This document shows positions 9,327-19,638 of a stretch of DNA of 64,000 nucleotides, in pieces. Each line of letters opens with the position of its first letter. The stretch's first letter is position 1. The notes beneath the pieces were generated by a model. The model was not told the DNA's origin. It worked only from the letters and a program-made list of their open reading frames with translations, and made no database searches. This DNA is from Nematopogon swammerdamellus (lineage: Eukaryota > Arthropoda > Insecta > Lepidoptera > Adelidae): the NCBI GenBank assembly GCA_946902875.1, contig OX336353.1:19233151-19297150 (forward strand). Reading direction: 5' to 3'. Made by a program: the position numbers and the translations under genes.

Positions 9327-10799
9327 GTGTTTGAAAGTCGTATGTTGTGAAATTTAAGTAGGCAGTAGCAAGTGACTTGAGTGTGGCAATGTAGAATAAA
9401 ATATAGTGAATATATTAGTTATACAATTTAATATTTACTACATATATGTATTTTTATAAATATTTTGTACATAATAAATTAAAAATACACATATTTTACA
9501 TCTTATATTTAGACTTTTATGGATTTATAATAAAGATTTTTTGTTTAATTTTTCATTTATTTTATACATCAATTTAGTGAAAATTACATGTTTTTTTTTA
9601 TTTATAAATATAATATTAATCAGTTAGAAATTCGAATGGAATTTAACCACCAAAAATTAAGTTAGCAGCTTAAATGTAGGTAAACATTTTTTTTCCTTTA
9701 TTTTAATTTGGACTGTCCTTTAGAATCAAAATTTAGTCTTTAAGTTTAACATGGAGTTAATTATTCTAAACTGACATTGTCAAACAAGAAAAAAAAACGC
9801 GAGCGGAGTCAGAGACTCGGCTAATATATATTTATATGTGCCTCATTTGTTCACTCGCGTATCTCCTGCTTGCTGAAAATTGTGTGCGTGTCAACCAAAT
9901 ATTGGTAACAAGGTAAAAGGCGGGCAATGTTTGACTATGGCGTTTCTTTGTATTTCTTTCCACGCTGGCGCCTCGTTCGCTCGACACTGTGAGCAATTAT
10001 CTTCAATTAACTCTATCCAGGATGATCCGAAGTATATTGTGGAATAAGCTAAAACTTTTTGAATGATCTGCGTGTTATTGTAGGTAGAAATCGTTTGGAA
10101 TATGATTCACAATCAAGATAGTTTTCATCTAGTTCTGACAGTAATCAGAAATTGAGGAATTGGTTCTGTCAGGAATCAGAAAAAAGGAAGGAGGATTTGT
10201 GACAACATTGGTGTAGCAGATTCAGATTTCATTAAAAAAATGTTAGCACCCAAATCTGGAAGTCAAATTTTCCCAAACATTGACGAGGAGACTAAGAAAA
10301 ACAATTTTTTTTCTCAAGGTTTTTTTGGGGGAATCACTCTTTGCGTAGTCACGGGACGCACTAGCTTTTGAGGAATCCATCGGCAAATTGCTAGTGGGAT
10401 GAATCCGGTCACGTGTGTGATTTTTTTCACACGCGCATAAGCCTTAAATTGAAAGAGGGACCGCTATAAGCGTCTTAGGGACCATGGCATGGCTGCCTCG
10501 GCAGAAATGGAGATAATGTTTTTTTTTATTTATAAGTTAATATTATAAGTGCGCCAAATGTCTCACGACCACGCACGACCTTTCATCAAGGCATTCTCCA
10601 GGTATTATAGAGTACAAAATCCCTACGGAGCATCTTTCTGTCCGAATATCTTTTTTTTCTCGTACAAAATTCAAAAATACCTAAAAAAATTTCATGCAAA
10701 ATAAAAACTTAAATCAACTACTGTGACATTAAGTAGGTATTAAATTTAAAAGTAAATACTTAAAAAAGGGATGGACTGAGCTGCACTAAAAGTGCTGGG
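9327..10799. other. no gene recognised
   Basis: AT-rich with only short frames. No recognised repeat apart from simple A/T runs. Confidence 0.4.
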
Positions 10800-11322
10800 A
10801 GATTTTCAAGACACTCCACGCTTAATACCATAATAAAAAGGGCACTCAGTTCCATCGATGTTCCTTGTATCCTAGAACCAGTCGGTTTATTTAGAGACGA
10901 CGGTAAGCGCCCAGATGGGATGACGTTGATCCCATGGGCCAAGGGCAGGTCTCTCGTGTGGGACGCCACCTGCGTCGACACCATGGCAGCTTCATATTTG
11001 AGCCAAACATGTAAGATGCCTGGTACCGCCGCGGAGGCTGCCGCGCGGAACAAACACAGTAAATATTCAGAAATAAAAAAAATCTTACGAATTTTTGGCT
11101 TTCTCCGTCGAAACTTTAGGCCCTTGGAGTAAGGAAGTAAAAAATCTTGTGCACACTTTAGGCTCAAAATTAAAAATTATATCGGGCGACCCTCGTTCAG
11201 GAGTTTATCTCAAACAGAGGGTCAGCATCGCCATCCAGCGTGAGAATGCAGCGAGTATGCTGGGAACACTCGGCTCCATCCCCAGGCAAAATTTCAGTGA
11301 AATATTTTATATAGTTATGTAA
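10800..11322 (+). pseudogene. retrotransposon-type nuclease domain (RPDG..WDATC), frameshifted
   Basis: One frame reads LNTIIKRALSS, VPCILEPVGL, RDDGKRPDGMTLIPWAKGRS, LVWDATCVDTMAASYLSQT and an alanine/lysine-rich helix to a stop near 11130. A second frame from about 11095 continues with VETLGPWSKE, a GDPRSGVYL.QRVSIAIQRE segment and NAASMLGTL. Together these follow a family I know from reverse-transcriptase-bearing invertebrate proteins. RPDG followed by WDATC fits a PD-(D/E)XK-like core. One frameshift separates the blocks, and no RT domain is present. It is a dead LINE tail, distinct from the one at 6895-7446. Confidence 0.6.
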
Positions 11323-11421
11323 GTAGGTTGTTTAGCATTTTAATTTTGTATTCATTTTATACTTAAAATAAATTAAACAATAATAATTTAAATTTTTGTC
11401 TCCAAATAGGGTAGTAACCAC

Positions 11422-11550
11422 ATTGTTTATTGTATGATTTCATCCATAGGTCCAACCTACGCTTGGACATGTCGAAAATTCCGCCAGTTCTAAATTCAAT
11501 GCGAAGAAGAACTTGACAAACAAACTTCGCAAGTGTTAGAAGACAGTTTA
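11422..11550 (-). mobile_element. LINE-I 3' end fragment
   Basis: Contains the inverse of GGCGGAATTTTCGACATGTC and a TTGTTTATTGTA tail, shared with copies at 47.3, 49.6 and 59.0 kb. Confidence 0.65.
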
Positions 11551-11899
11551 TTATAACATCTAGCACTATTACAAATCAAGTTTTTCGAAGTCTTAGATGT
11601 TGTTTTACATGCTGGCGGAAGGTCCATGGGTGGCACGTGTTTAAACCTACAGCCTAGAACAGCACCTGGCTAGCGACCATCCAAAATTCCACAATTTTAT
11701 CTGCAACGATTCACACCAGGCTGTCCCAAATAGGCCCGCACAATCCACACGGTGCGACGAGGCGATGTCAAAGCGCACTATGGCACGAGGTGGAAAGACG
11801 TAAAGGCGACAGTCACGCCAAACAGTCTTGATTACTGTTTGCTCAACGGTGCACACTCGCCGGGGCGGCCTGGAGCGAGGAATTCTGCTGGAATTTTCG

Positions 11900-12115
11900 A
11901 GAATACATGCATACCACACACGCTGTCGACAATCGACGTGAACAGAGTAATCGGTACCGCACTGCAAGAAACTACTACGGCACAATACCGACCGCTAGGT
12001 TTAGTGAAATGTTCGGTCCAGTTAAATATTAAGCACCAAGTAAGGCACGAACACTTACCTGCTGTATGACACGCTGGAAAGACCGTACCAAGGCGAGAGG
12101 TGGCTAACTCCTTTC
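11900..12115 (-). mobile_element. SINE-C, diverged copy
   Basis: Reverse-complement SINE-C landmarks: GACAATCGACGTGAACAGAG then TAATCGGT, CTGCAAGAA, AAGTAAGGCACGAA, ATGACACGCTGGAAAGACCG and a GTACCAAGG block. More diverged than the adjacent plus-strand copy. Confidence 0.65.
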
Positions 12116-12149
12116 GGATTTTCAGGAATTCACATGATACAAAAAACTT

Positions 12150-12475
12150 ACTGTGTGGGGCCGGTACTTAATAAGAATAGCCCCACTGCATCTCTCTCCG
12201 TGCATGTCGTTAAAGGCGACTAAGGGATAAGGACAAGATACCGTGCTAATTGGCGACAGGCCAGCCATCCCTCACATTGGCACGGTCCTTACACCGAGTC
12301 ATGCAGCAGGTGGGTTTTCGGTCTCACTTGCTGCTTGATAGTTATCTTGTCCGAATACTTTGCTAAACGTGGTTGATGGTCGGGGTGTTGTGCTGTAATT
12401 TACCAGAATACTTGCAGCACAACAGCTATTATTCTGCTTACCCAGATTGTCGGGATACGGCGTGGTGTGTGTGTA
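12150..12475 (+). mobile_element. SINE-C, near full length
   Basis: TGTGTGGGGCCGGTACTT, GAATAGCCCCACTGCATCTC, GTTAAAGGCGACTAAGGGAT, GGCACGGTCC, GAGTCATGCAGCAGG, TGCTGCTTGATAGTTATC, GTGTTGTGCTGTAATTTACC and ATTGTCGGGATAC appear in this order. The same order is found at 59350-59645. Family origin unknown. Confidence 0.8.
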
Positions 12476-12529
12476 AAAACTTCCTTTTTATGCAATCCGA
12501 TATAGCCTGCCTAGTCAGAGGCACCAGAA

Positions 12530-12715
12530 CACACGCTTGGATACCAAATGCGAGACTTCCCTTTGGATTGATGGTTATACCTACCGGACTAGATGAGAAT
12601 CCTAAAGCAGCTATGCGGACATATTTCGTCCAGTACGGCGGTACCAACCTGGTCGACGACAAAATTGAGCCTACCTGCATGGGTCTGACGGGCAAGGGAC
12701 TTTATGTATGCTGGA
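12530..12715 (-). mobile_element. SINE-D, diverged copy
   Basis: Shares ACTTCCCTTTGGATTGATGG, CTATGCGGACAT, CGTCCAGTACGGCGGTACCA and TTGAGCCTACC with the SINE-D copies at 18.4, 48.2 and 62.8 kb. Abuts SINE-C. Confidence 0.6.
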
Positions 12716-13174
12716 AACGAGGGACGGTAATTGCCTTCCTTTCCTCCACGGTAGTGCATCGACTAATCACCGTTTGCCCGTCCGGCGCCATATTGCCCCT
12801 TCCCCCCCTCCCCGCTGTTTGTCCTGCCGTTGTTTTCGAATAATTAAGTGAACCAAGCAAATGAATGGGATTCTGCAATGTGCAGCAATGGCCGCGATTG
12901 CAATGGCCGCGCCATTGCTGCATACATCGATTCCATTTTTCAATTTCGAATGCGATATCTGCAAAGAGATTAATTAATGTCTTTGGGTATCTGGATGAGA
13001 GAACCTTCTAATGAAGTTGTGATTTTCGATTCATCGATTCCATTTTCTTTGTGATTTTTTTGTAATTATTTATGGCAGGTTTTAAACTTTTTTATCCGAA
13101 AATTTTTCTCAAATTACACGTTTTCGGCGTGTGTGACGATTGTATAGACTACCCTACTTCGAAGATTGGTTTCT
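12716..13174. other. no gene recognised
   Basis: A C-rich patch at 12797-12825, and a local inverted repeat GCAGCAATGGC/GCCATTGCTGC at 12882-12921. Confidence 0.4.
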
Positions 13175-13622
13175 TGAAGCTACGTATTCACTAGTAAACA
13201 TTTGTTTATAAACACTGTTTCAGAAACAAAATCTACGTGTTTCTGAAACAAAAAATAATGTTTCTGAAACAAAGAATAATGTTGCGGTAAACACTACGTG
13301 TTTATCAAATGCTTCTGTGCTCCCCACTCGCGATGGGGAGCAAGCGAAACAATTCTAGAACACCACGAGATCAATCAGTTGCGCAACAGGTTTTTACGAG
13401 TGTGGACGTGTGTTTCTCTTGTTTATAAACATGGCGCTAGTGTGGGACAACGAAATGGTTTTGCCTTATGTAAATAAATGTACGTAGCACACAACAACTC
13501 CTCAGGCGACATTCTCGAAACAACTGGCTGAGGTGGACGGCGAAGTCTCCGAAGCAATTGTTTCTGTAAACATCATCGTGGTGTTTCAGAAACATTGTTT
13601 ACTAGTGAATACGTGGCTTAAA
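13175..13622. mobile_element. non-autonomous DNA transposon with terminal inverted repeats
   Basis: The left end CTACGTATTCACTAGTAAAC is inverted at the right end (GTTTACTAGTGAATACGTGG). Both ends continue into GTTTCAGAAAC/GTTTCTGAAAC repeats, which also recur inside. No transposase. TTGA precedes and TTAA overlaps the right end, so a TTAA-type target is possible but imprecise. Confidence 0.7.
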
Positions 13623-14699
13623 TTACCCTAGAAGTTAAACATTGTTAAATATTTTACAGCTTTACCGGTCGTTCTCCGAGCTGTGTGGCCCGACGTTTCG
13701 GGCCAAAAGTATAACCCATGAGCACTGCCGGCGCGACGGTTGACAGGGAATTCAACCTCTTCTCCGATTTCTGTCAAGCGTCGAACCGGCAGAGTGCTTA
13801 AATGTCATACGTTTGGTCCGAAACGTTGAGCCACCGTCTGTAACATTTTTAATCATTTTCGAAGATTTTACTTTTAAAATAGCATATTTAAATATTGAAA
13901 TGCCGAAAAGTAGAAAAAACCGACCCAGATCCACCGATGATCCATACTTGCCACAAAAAAGTTTTTTTTTCATTCAATCCCGTCTGGTCTCAAATTTTAA
14001 TACATTTTGAAATGTTGTTCTAGACTTTGTGCATAACCATATTCTCTAATTTCTCGCCAAATTTGAACTCAGTACGATCAACCACTTAAAAGTTGTGTGA
14101 CAGAGTGGTAAAAGAGACACGTACGCATAAGTCACACCATTAGGTTCAATTTTCATCTCTATGAGGTACGGAACCTGAAAATAACAAAATTTCATCGAAT
14201 GCCTTTGGATAAGTAGAAAGAAATATACCTACAAAAGTACTAATACATGATTCCAATTTTAAAACACCAGCCTCTGCAACCAAAAGTTTAAACTAATCGA
14301 CTTAGGTCAAAATTTTAGCATCATTTCCAACAATAACGTTATCAGTGAAGTCTATTAACGCTTCAATTGTGCAAGTCTCGTCGTTGTGAGGCCCGCAGAG
14401 ATGAAACAATAAAAAAACACATTCATTACACACCAGTGCGGTTATGTGTGCTTAACAGTTGACCCGTAGTCCCGCACCCATTGTATACGCTGTCGACCGG
14501 AATTATGGAGATGGTGTTATGATTTCTGTTTTTTTTTTTAATTTCTTTATGGCAGATTTTAAACTTTTTTATTCTGAGGGAGATAAAAGGTTTCATTTAT
14601 TAATTACTGGGTAGCGTATTGTAGAGATTCTACTATGAAAATATAGGTCATAGTTCACAACGGTCTACTACTATTGTGATATTTTTTTAGAAATAGTGA
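13623..14699. other. no gene recognised
   Basis: Includes CCCGACGTTTCGGGCC near 13690 and GTTTGGTCCGAAACGTTGAG near 13811, a self-complementary style seen in retroposon 3' ends. No coding sequence. Confidence 0.4.
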
Positions 14700-14885
14700 T
14701 TACTAGTACTTTGTAGTCAGTGGCAAATATTTTTGTATATATAAACTAAGTGGACGTAAAAAAAAGTATCTAGCGAAGTTTCTTGCTAGTTCTTCTTCGC
14801 TGTGATAATCTAACTGGCAAAATATGACGAATCTGAGTGCAGTGTACTGTCTATGGATGATGAATAAAGAATAAAGAATCAAATA
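14700..14885 (+). mobile_element. LINE-H 3' end
   Basis: CTTTGTAGTCAG, CGAAGTTTCTTGCTAGTTCT followed by TCTTCG, GACGAATCTGAGTGCAGT, and a GAATAAAGAATAAAG tail. The same order occurs at 32655-32940. Confidence 0.6.
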
Positions 14886-15512
14886 TCGGAGGGTTTGCTG
14901 TACATTCATTTCTCCTTTTGTGAGCTATTCTACAGTTTAAAATTATGTAAATTTTGTGCTTTTGACCCCTCAGACTCGACCACCCTTGCCGGATTACACA
15001 AAAGAAAAACAATTATTTGAGAAATAATTATGTCAAATGCAGATATTACTTATCTTTCTATTTTTCACAAATAATTCATCTTCGACGAGATTTCGTAAGC
15101 GCTTCTTTCTCCCTTTCAGATGCCTAAGATCGGTCGATCCTTCCAATTCTTCCCCTCCAGCAAAGGCGATAGTTATAGTTAAAAAATATACTAGCACCAC
15201 AGATTAGAGCAATAATGGCTGGATGGTCTCAAGCGCGCTATGCACGGGTATACTGTGTCGCCGAAATTTCTACCAAAGAACTTGTAGTGCTTTGCGAGTA
15301 CGCCCGAGTTCCATTCACCCCATGTCAAGACATGTATTATTGTTATCAAATGAAGTGACCCCTGACAGCTGATGTTAACTGTCAAACTAACGTCAAGTCA
15401 AGAGGGGATGTGCTCCACGACGGCGACGCAATCCGGTCTCGCTGTCCACGGAGCGGGAAAGAACGACATCATCACAATCATTTTACGTTAGTTTGCCAGT
15501 GGACAAGATTTT

Positions 15513-15608
15513 AAGCGGCGGGTGGCCGAGTGGTCTGGCCGTCGGCTTCTCTTGCGACAGGTCCACGCACAATGTGACACGCACAATGTGGAGCACGCAC
15601 AATGTGAC
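15513..15608 (+). repeat. tRNA-like fragment followed by triple 13-bp repeat
   Basis: GCGGCGGGTGGCCGAGTGGT matches the tRNA-like head at 18715-18795 (box A TGGCCGAGTGG). It breaks into three units of CACGCACAATGTG. Confidence 0.55.
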
Positions 15609-15985
15609 TGCGTCTGAATCGAATTTCAAGAAGTGAACCGCCAATATTACTCACCTGACAGATTTAGTTTTAATGTATGTAATACTTCATCTATCAGCGC
15701 AGATCGAAAGCTTTTTCAAAACACGATTTGATTAACTTCGCTCGATAGAAAAACATATTGAACATGCCTCTGAATTTAGTTATAAAAACGTATTTAAGCT
15801 AACGTGACCAAATCAAGGCTTTGGAAAAAAGATATTTTATTTGGTGAATATATATCTAAATCCGTTTTACTTTTTGTTTACTTGTTTGTTCGATCCGTAG
15901 GTTTGGAATAAAAAAATAGAAACCTAATTTTTGATTGATTGATTGTGTTGCATCCTCACCGAGTGCATCCTACTCCAACCAGCGA
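15609..15985 (+). repeat. repeat-J copy
   Basis: About 380 bp shared with 55335-55705: CCGCCAATATTAC.CACCTGA, ACTTCATCTATCAG.GCAGAT, TTCGCTCGATAGAAAAA, CGTGACCAAATCAAG and ATCCTACTCCAACCAGCGA. Neither copy has TIRs or coding capacity that I can see. Confidence 0.7.
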
Positions 15986-16317
15986 AAGCGGCGCGGCGCC
16001 TTGAAAGAAGAGTACGGGTGAATATGGGATTTCTACGACGTCCTCCGGCAAGCAGACAAGCGGTATTACTCATCTTGCCATCATATCTCTGATCTAACGC
16101 CATCAAAACTGGTGTAGAACATGCAACATCATCCACAACAATTAAAGGAACACACTTATAAATACTTCGCATTGTTTACCTCTTAATATATTCCGGGTAC
16201 AAACTCATGTTTCCAACTGAATTAGTTATGTGCTGACTCAGCTTTATTGAATTTGAATTTGTAAGCGTTTCGTCTAAGCGCTGTGAGGGGTAAGCATGGA
16301 AATACTCTGAATAGACA

Positions 16318-16402
16318 TTACATACCGCACACGCTGTAGCCCAGCAATTGGCGTAAGCAGAGTAATAGGTGTTGTGCTGCAAGAACTCTGGTAAATTATC
16401 GG
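16318..16402 (-). mobile_element. SINE-C 3' fragment
   Basis: GTAAGCAGAGTAATAGGTG followed by TTGTGCTGCAAGAACTCTGG. Confidence 0.7.
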
Positions 16403-16506
16403 ACGCATGTTTTGTAGAAATTATTCACAATGATGTAATTCATTAATTACATTAGACAAATATTTTATTGAACATTGTTAGTATTGAGTGTGGAGACCTT
16501 TTTTTT

Positions 16507-16532
16507 ATGGAAACTGACACGGTTGGCTACAA
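16507..16532 (-). mobile_element. SINE-A terminal tail scrap
   Basis: TATGGAAACTGACACGGTTG followed by GCTAC, only the last 25 bp of the family, just upstream of a full SINE-A. Confidence 0.6.
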
Positions 16533-16574
16533 TATATAAATGACAAACATTTTGTTGAAAATAATTCTATTTTG

Positions 16575-16926
16575 TCAGCCTCAGTAGCTCAGTGGTGCGG
16601 TCGGTCGACTGTTGTTAGGCAACGCTGAGCGCGGTCAGTACTTGGATGGGTGACCGCTCGACCGTTGGAGGCTGACCGTGGTTCGGTCCCTTCCCTTCTT
16701 ACCTTACTAGGTGGTAGGGTTTATCCCGGCCGGGTTGGTACCACCGCACTGAGCGAAATGTCGGTCGAAACGGCTATGTAAATAGTTCGTGTTTTTCGTC
16801 CAATTCAGTGTAGCCGACATGAAATGAAGGGAAGCACTGACATGGCACCTAGTTTACCCGGTGTTATGGGCTGACATCGCGGATGTTGTAGGTGATGTCG
16901 CCAACCGTGTCAGTTTCCATAAAAAA
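16575..16926 (+). mobile_element. SINE-A, full length
   Basis: The best-preserved head: TCAGCCTCAGTAGCTCAGTG (box A), GGCAACGCTGAGCGCGGTCA then GTACTTGGATGGGTGACCGC (5S-like), then GAGGCTGACCGTGGTTCGG. A short deletion removes the sequence right after box B. Tail intact to TTTCCATAAAAAA. Confidence 0.88.
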
Positions 16927-17399
16927 TATATATATATATTGAAACAATTGATTATTTCAATGTTTTAATAACATCGTCATCGTCCAAAGTCCCAGAGTGG
17001 AAGTAATGCCCATTACAACGAAATTGGCTATTAGATAAAACATTTGATAGCACAACCAATTGCGCGGATCCATTATGAACTCATCAAAACTTTTGAAGGA
17101 TGAATTTAGTGGGAGTCGTATCTGATCGCGGACGCCCCTATCCGCCATATTTTAGTTTATTACTGGTTGAGCTGTTGGCTTCGCTCGCGTTATGTCCTTG
17201 TTTTAGAGAATTAAAAATAACTGAAAAAAAACTGCCTATTAAACTTGAAAGTAACTATCAAAAGAGGTACCTAAATAAAGATAAAATCAAAGATTTTGGA
17301 AGGAAACAATATTTCCCATGAAAGCCCACTCCTCGGCCCATTCGTACAATCACAATTCACACACACGAACGCACGTACACATTCACACGAGCGATTTTT

Positions 17400-17795
17400 G
17401 GCCAATTGAAAGCGTTCACAGAAAAACGGTTAGCCAGTAACTAAATTTTGTGTAATATGTTACAAAACAGTTTAGTTGCTGTGGTGACTACAAAACTATA
17501 TAGCAATTACCACAACTAAACCGAGTTTAGTAAATCAGTTTGGTTGCTTCCTACTTAACTGTTTGTTGAAAAACGTTTGTTGCATAACAGCTAAATAGAT
17601 TTGTAATGTATAGCTGAACTAGTTTCGGCACAATAGCTCACGTTTGGTCACGTGTAGCCAAACAATTCAGTGAATAATTATTTTTTTAAATAGTAGCTAT
17701 TACTTTGGTAGTTGGTTACAAAAGAGGGTTTAACTAAAATTGTGGTTAGTTGCCGCAACTAAACCGGTTTAGGTAACTTTATGTAGTACGTACAA
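17400..17795. repeat. degenerate palindromic motif cluster
   Basis: Several forms of GTTTAGTTGC and its inverse GCAACTAAAC occur (about 17472, 17507, 17538, 17741-17765), the last as a near-perfect inverted pair GGTTAGTTGCCGCAACTAAACC-like. Possibly a decayed foldback element. No coding sequence. Confidence 0.4.
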
Positions 17796-17982
17796 AATTT
17801 GAGTAAAAAACGACTTTACTAAACAGTTTATTAAAAAAAAAATTCTCAGTGTTGCATCCACGTGCGCTCACGCACACATCGATAGTTAATATGAGGAAAT
17901 CTGCCCATATTTCCGTGTCGCAGACTCGCCTACTTTGCATATCTACTCTCCTTTCAATATGTTTGGATAAAATTGCATATAA

Positions 17983-18053
17983 GTCCCGAAATGGATTCAA
18001 ACCTGGAACTCTGGCATGAGCCGCCAACGCGTTACCAATTTCGCCACCGGGTC
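17983..18053 (-). repeat. tRNA-like sequence (retroposon head type)
   Basis: The reverse complement begins GACCCGGTGGCGAAATTGGT and contains GGTTTGAATCC near its end, i.e. box-A- and box-B-like promoters at tRNA spacing, with a GACCCG/CGGGAC terminal stem. Closely related to 31538-31610. Two dispersed copies argue for a SINE head over a working tRNA gene. Confidence 0.6.
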
Positions 18054-18089
18054 GTTGACGTATTCTTTCAAATTTTCGAAAAGCGGCAT

Positions 18090-18262
18090 CTTCTACTCCG
18101 TCCGTCTTAGGGCTGTATCGTTTGAACCGTAATAGGTAGCCTGTTGAAATTTTCACAGAATATGTGTTACTCGTATCATAGCAGATGTGTCAAGAAATAG
18201 GTATAAAAGAAATCGAAAAGTAAAAAATTTATGAGTCCTTATACAAGAAACGTGCTAAGAAT
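18090..18262 (+). repeat. repeat-B central fragment
   Basis: GGGCTGTATCGTTTGAACCG, TAATAGGTAGCC.GTTGAAAT and TTTTCACAGAATATGTGTTA. Confidence 0.7.
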
Positions 18263-18390
18263 CGATTAGTACATATTCACGTAACTGAATAATAGATAGC
18301 GCCACAGGTATTCATATTTTACATTATAGAAAGACTAAATATAGACGAAAATTGTTTTGACAGGTAAAACTCACACTTGTCCGATTTTTT

Positions 18391-18680
18391 TTTTTTTTAT
18401 GTAATCCGTTATGGGTAGCTGAGTCGGAGGGGCCAAAGCACATGCTCTAACCAGCCAATATCACCTCCGAGAAGGTAGGTGCCATACCGGAGACTTCCCT
18501 GGATTTCTGGCTATACTGGACTAGAGGAGAACACAACCGAGGTTGCTATGCGGCCATCTTACATCCAGTACGGTGGTACCAACCCAGCCGGCTACAATTT
18601 GAGCCTACCACCTAGTAAGGGGCAAGGGAAGGGACCTACAGTTTTACACCGGTTCCGAACGGTGAAGCAGCGGGTGTAGG
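18391..18680 (-). mobile_element. SINE-D copy
   Basis: Read on the minus strand: the AGGGACC/CCTT..TTACTAGGTGGTAGG body shared with SINE-A, GGTTGGTACCACCGTACTGG, ATGGCCGCATAGCAACC, and a tail CATAACGGATTACAT plus poly-A (the plus-strand T run at 18392). Confidence 0.78.
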
Positions 18681-18714
18681 TATGCACGTAAATTTTTTCG
18701 TCAGAAAAAACTCA

Positions 18715-18795
18715 TTGGTACACGCCGACCGGATTCGAACCTCGGACCTCCCGCATGAGAAGCCGATGCCCAAACCACTCGGCCACCCGCCGCTT
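18715..18795 (-). repeat. tRNA-derived head with intact box A and box B
   Basis: The minus strand has TGGCCGAGTGG (box A) and GGTTCGAATCC (box B) at tRNA-like spacing, with a serine/leucine-like D arm. Anticodon and T stems do not pair well, so it is a tRNA-like retroposon head and not a functional tRNA. It lies 5' of the SINE-D copy on the same strand and may be its head. Confidence 0.6.
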
Positions 18796-18799
18796 TGTA

Positions 18800-19240
18800 T
18801 ATATTACTGCGTTTTAAGTATACAGCGAGCGAATGTAATGGATGCTATATGCTGGTTGCATAATGCCACTTTCGTGTAGTAATTTTTTTTTTCACCGCGA
18901 AGGGCCAAACTCAAGGGATGAGGCTGAATTTTTTTTAACATGTGGCTCTTAAGTCGTTTTTCAGCTAAACAGGATTAAATATGAAAAAATAAATTATACC
19001 GTGTGAAAGCCTTACTTTTCAGGAATATTTGACAAAAACTAGATTTAAGAAAATCTTACATTTGTACTTGTGGCATTTAAAAAAATTAGCTGAGGGAGAA
19101 AATTTTGGTTTTTATACAAAAATGACAATATCTCAAAAACTAAGCCATTTTTACTAAACCTAAAATTAGATATTCTGAGAGGTAATTAGCAGCCCTATCT
19201 CCTGTTAAAGGATTATCGTCGGTTTCTGGGACACCCTGTA
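18800..19240. other. no gene recognised
   Basis: AT-rich. GGGACACCCTGTATA at 19229-19243 looks like the end of another small DNA transposon. Confidence 0.35.
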
Positions 19241-19244
19241 TATA

Positions 19245-19638
19245 AGGTGTTTCGTTAGTCATGTCAATAACTTCGGGAGGGTTACATACACACTCAAATA
19301 AACAGGTTACGCAAAAAAATATACATTTTTTAGCATTACTTTTCGAGAAATTTAACAAAATATGTTTGCTACCTAAACATTAACCTGTGAGTAACAGTAG
19401 GTAACCTGCATTGTACGGGGTCAATGACCGTAATATGTTCAAACGCAGAACAGCTGTTTGTTGTAAGTGAGTCACAAGGTCACTATGATTGGTTTTTACA
19501 GCTACTTATTTGATTTTATGAATTTTTTTGTTAGGAGAAAAAATGCTCTCTAAAAACATATGTTTTTTTTGCGTAAAGTGATTGTTTGAGTCTGTATGTA
19601 ACCCTCCCGAAGTTATTGGCATGACTAACAAAACACCC
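19245..19638. mobile_element. MITE with ~80-bp terminal inverted repeats
   Basis: Left end AGGTGTTTCGTTAGTCATGT then CAATAACTTCGGGAGGGTTA; right end is the inverse (TAACCCTCCCGAAGTTATTG then GCATGACTAACAAAACACCC). TA-rich flanks. The same TIR family makes the perfect palindrome at 26404-26468. Confidence 0.75.

Noticed and set aside
12373..12843. 156-codon plus-strand ORF
   Set aside because: Runs through SINE-C and SINE-D sequence; the matching frame in other copies is not conserved.
13433..13496. Small peptide start (MALVWDNEMVLPYV) as a MADF-type transposon protein
   Set aside because: Fewer than 25 codons and no supporting downstream frame.
16617..16665. 5S rRNA gene
   Set aside because: Only the internal promoter part of 5S is present, it recurs in every SINE-A head, and it is flanked by tRNA-like sequence. 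Not a full 5S gene.
18715..18795. Functional tRNA-Ser gene
   Set aside because: Box A and box B are good but the anticodon and T stems do not pair, and a truncated relative lies at 15513.
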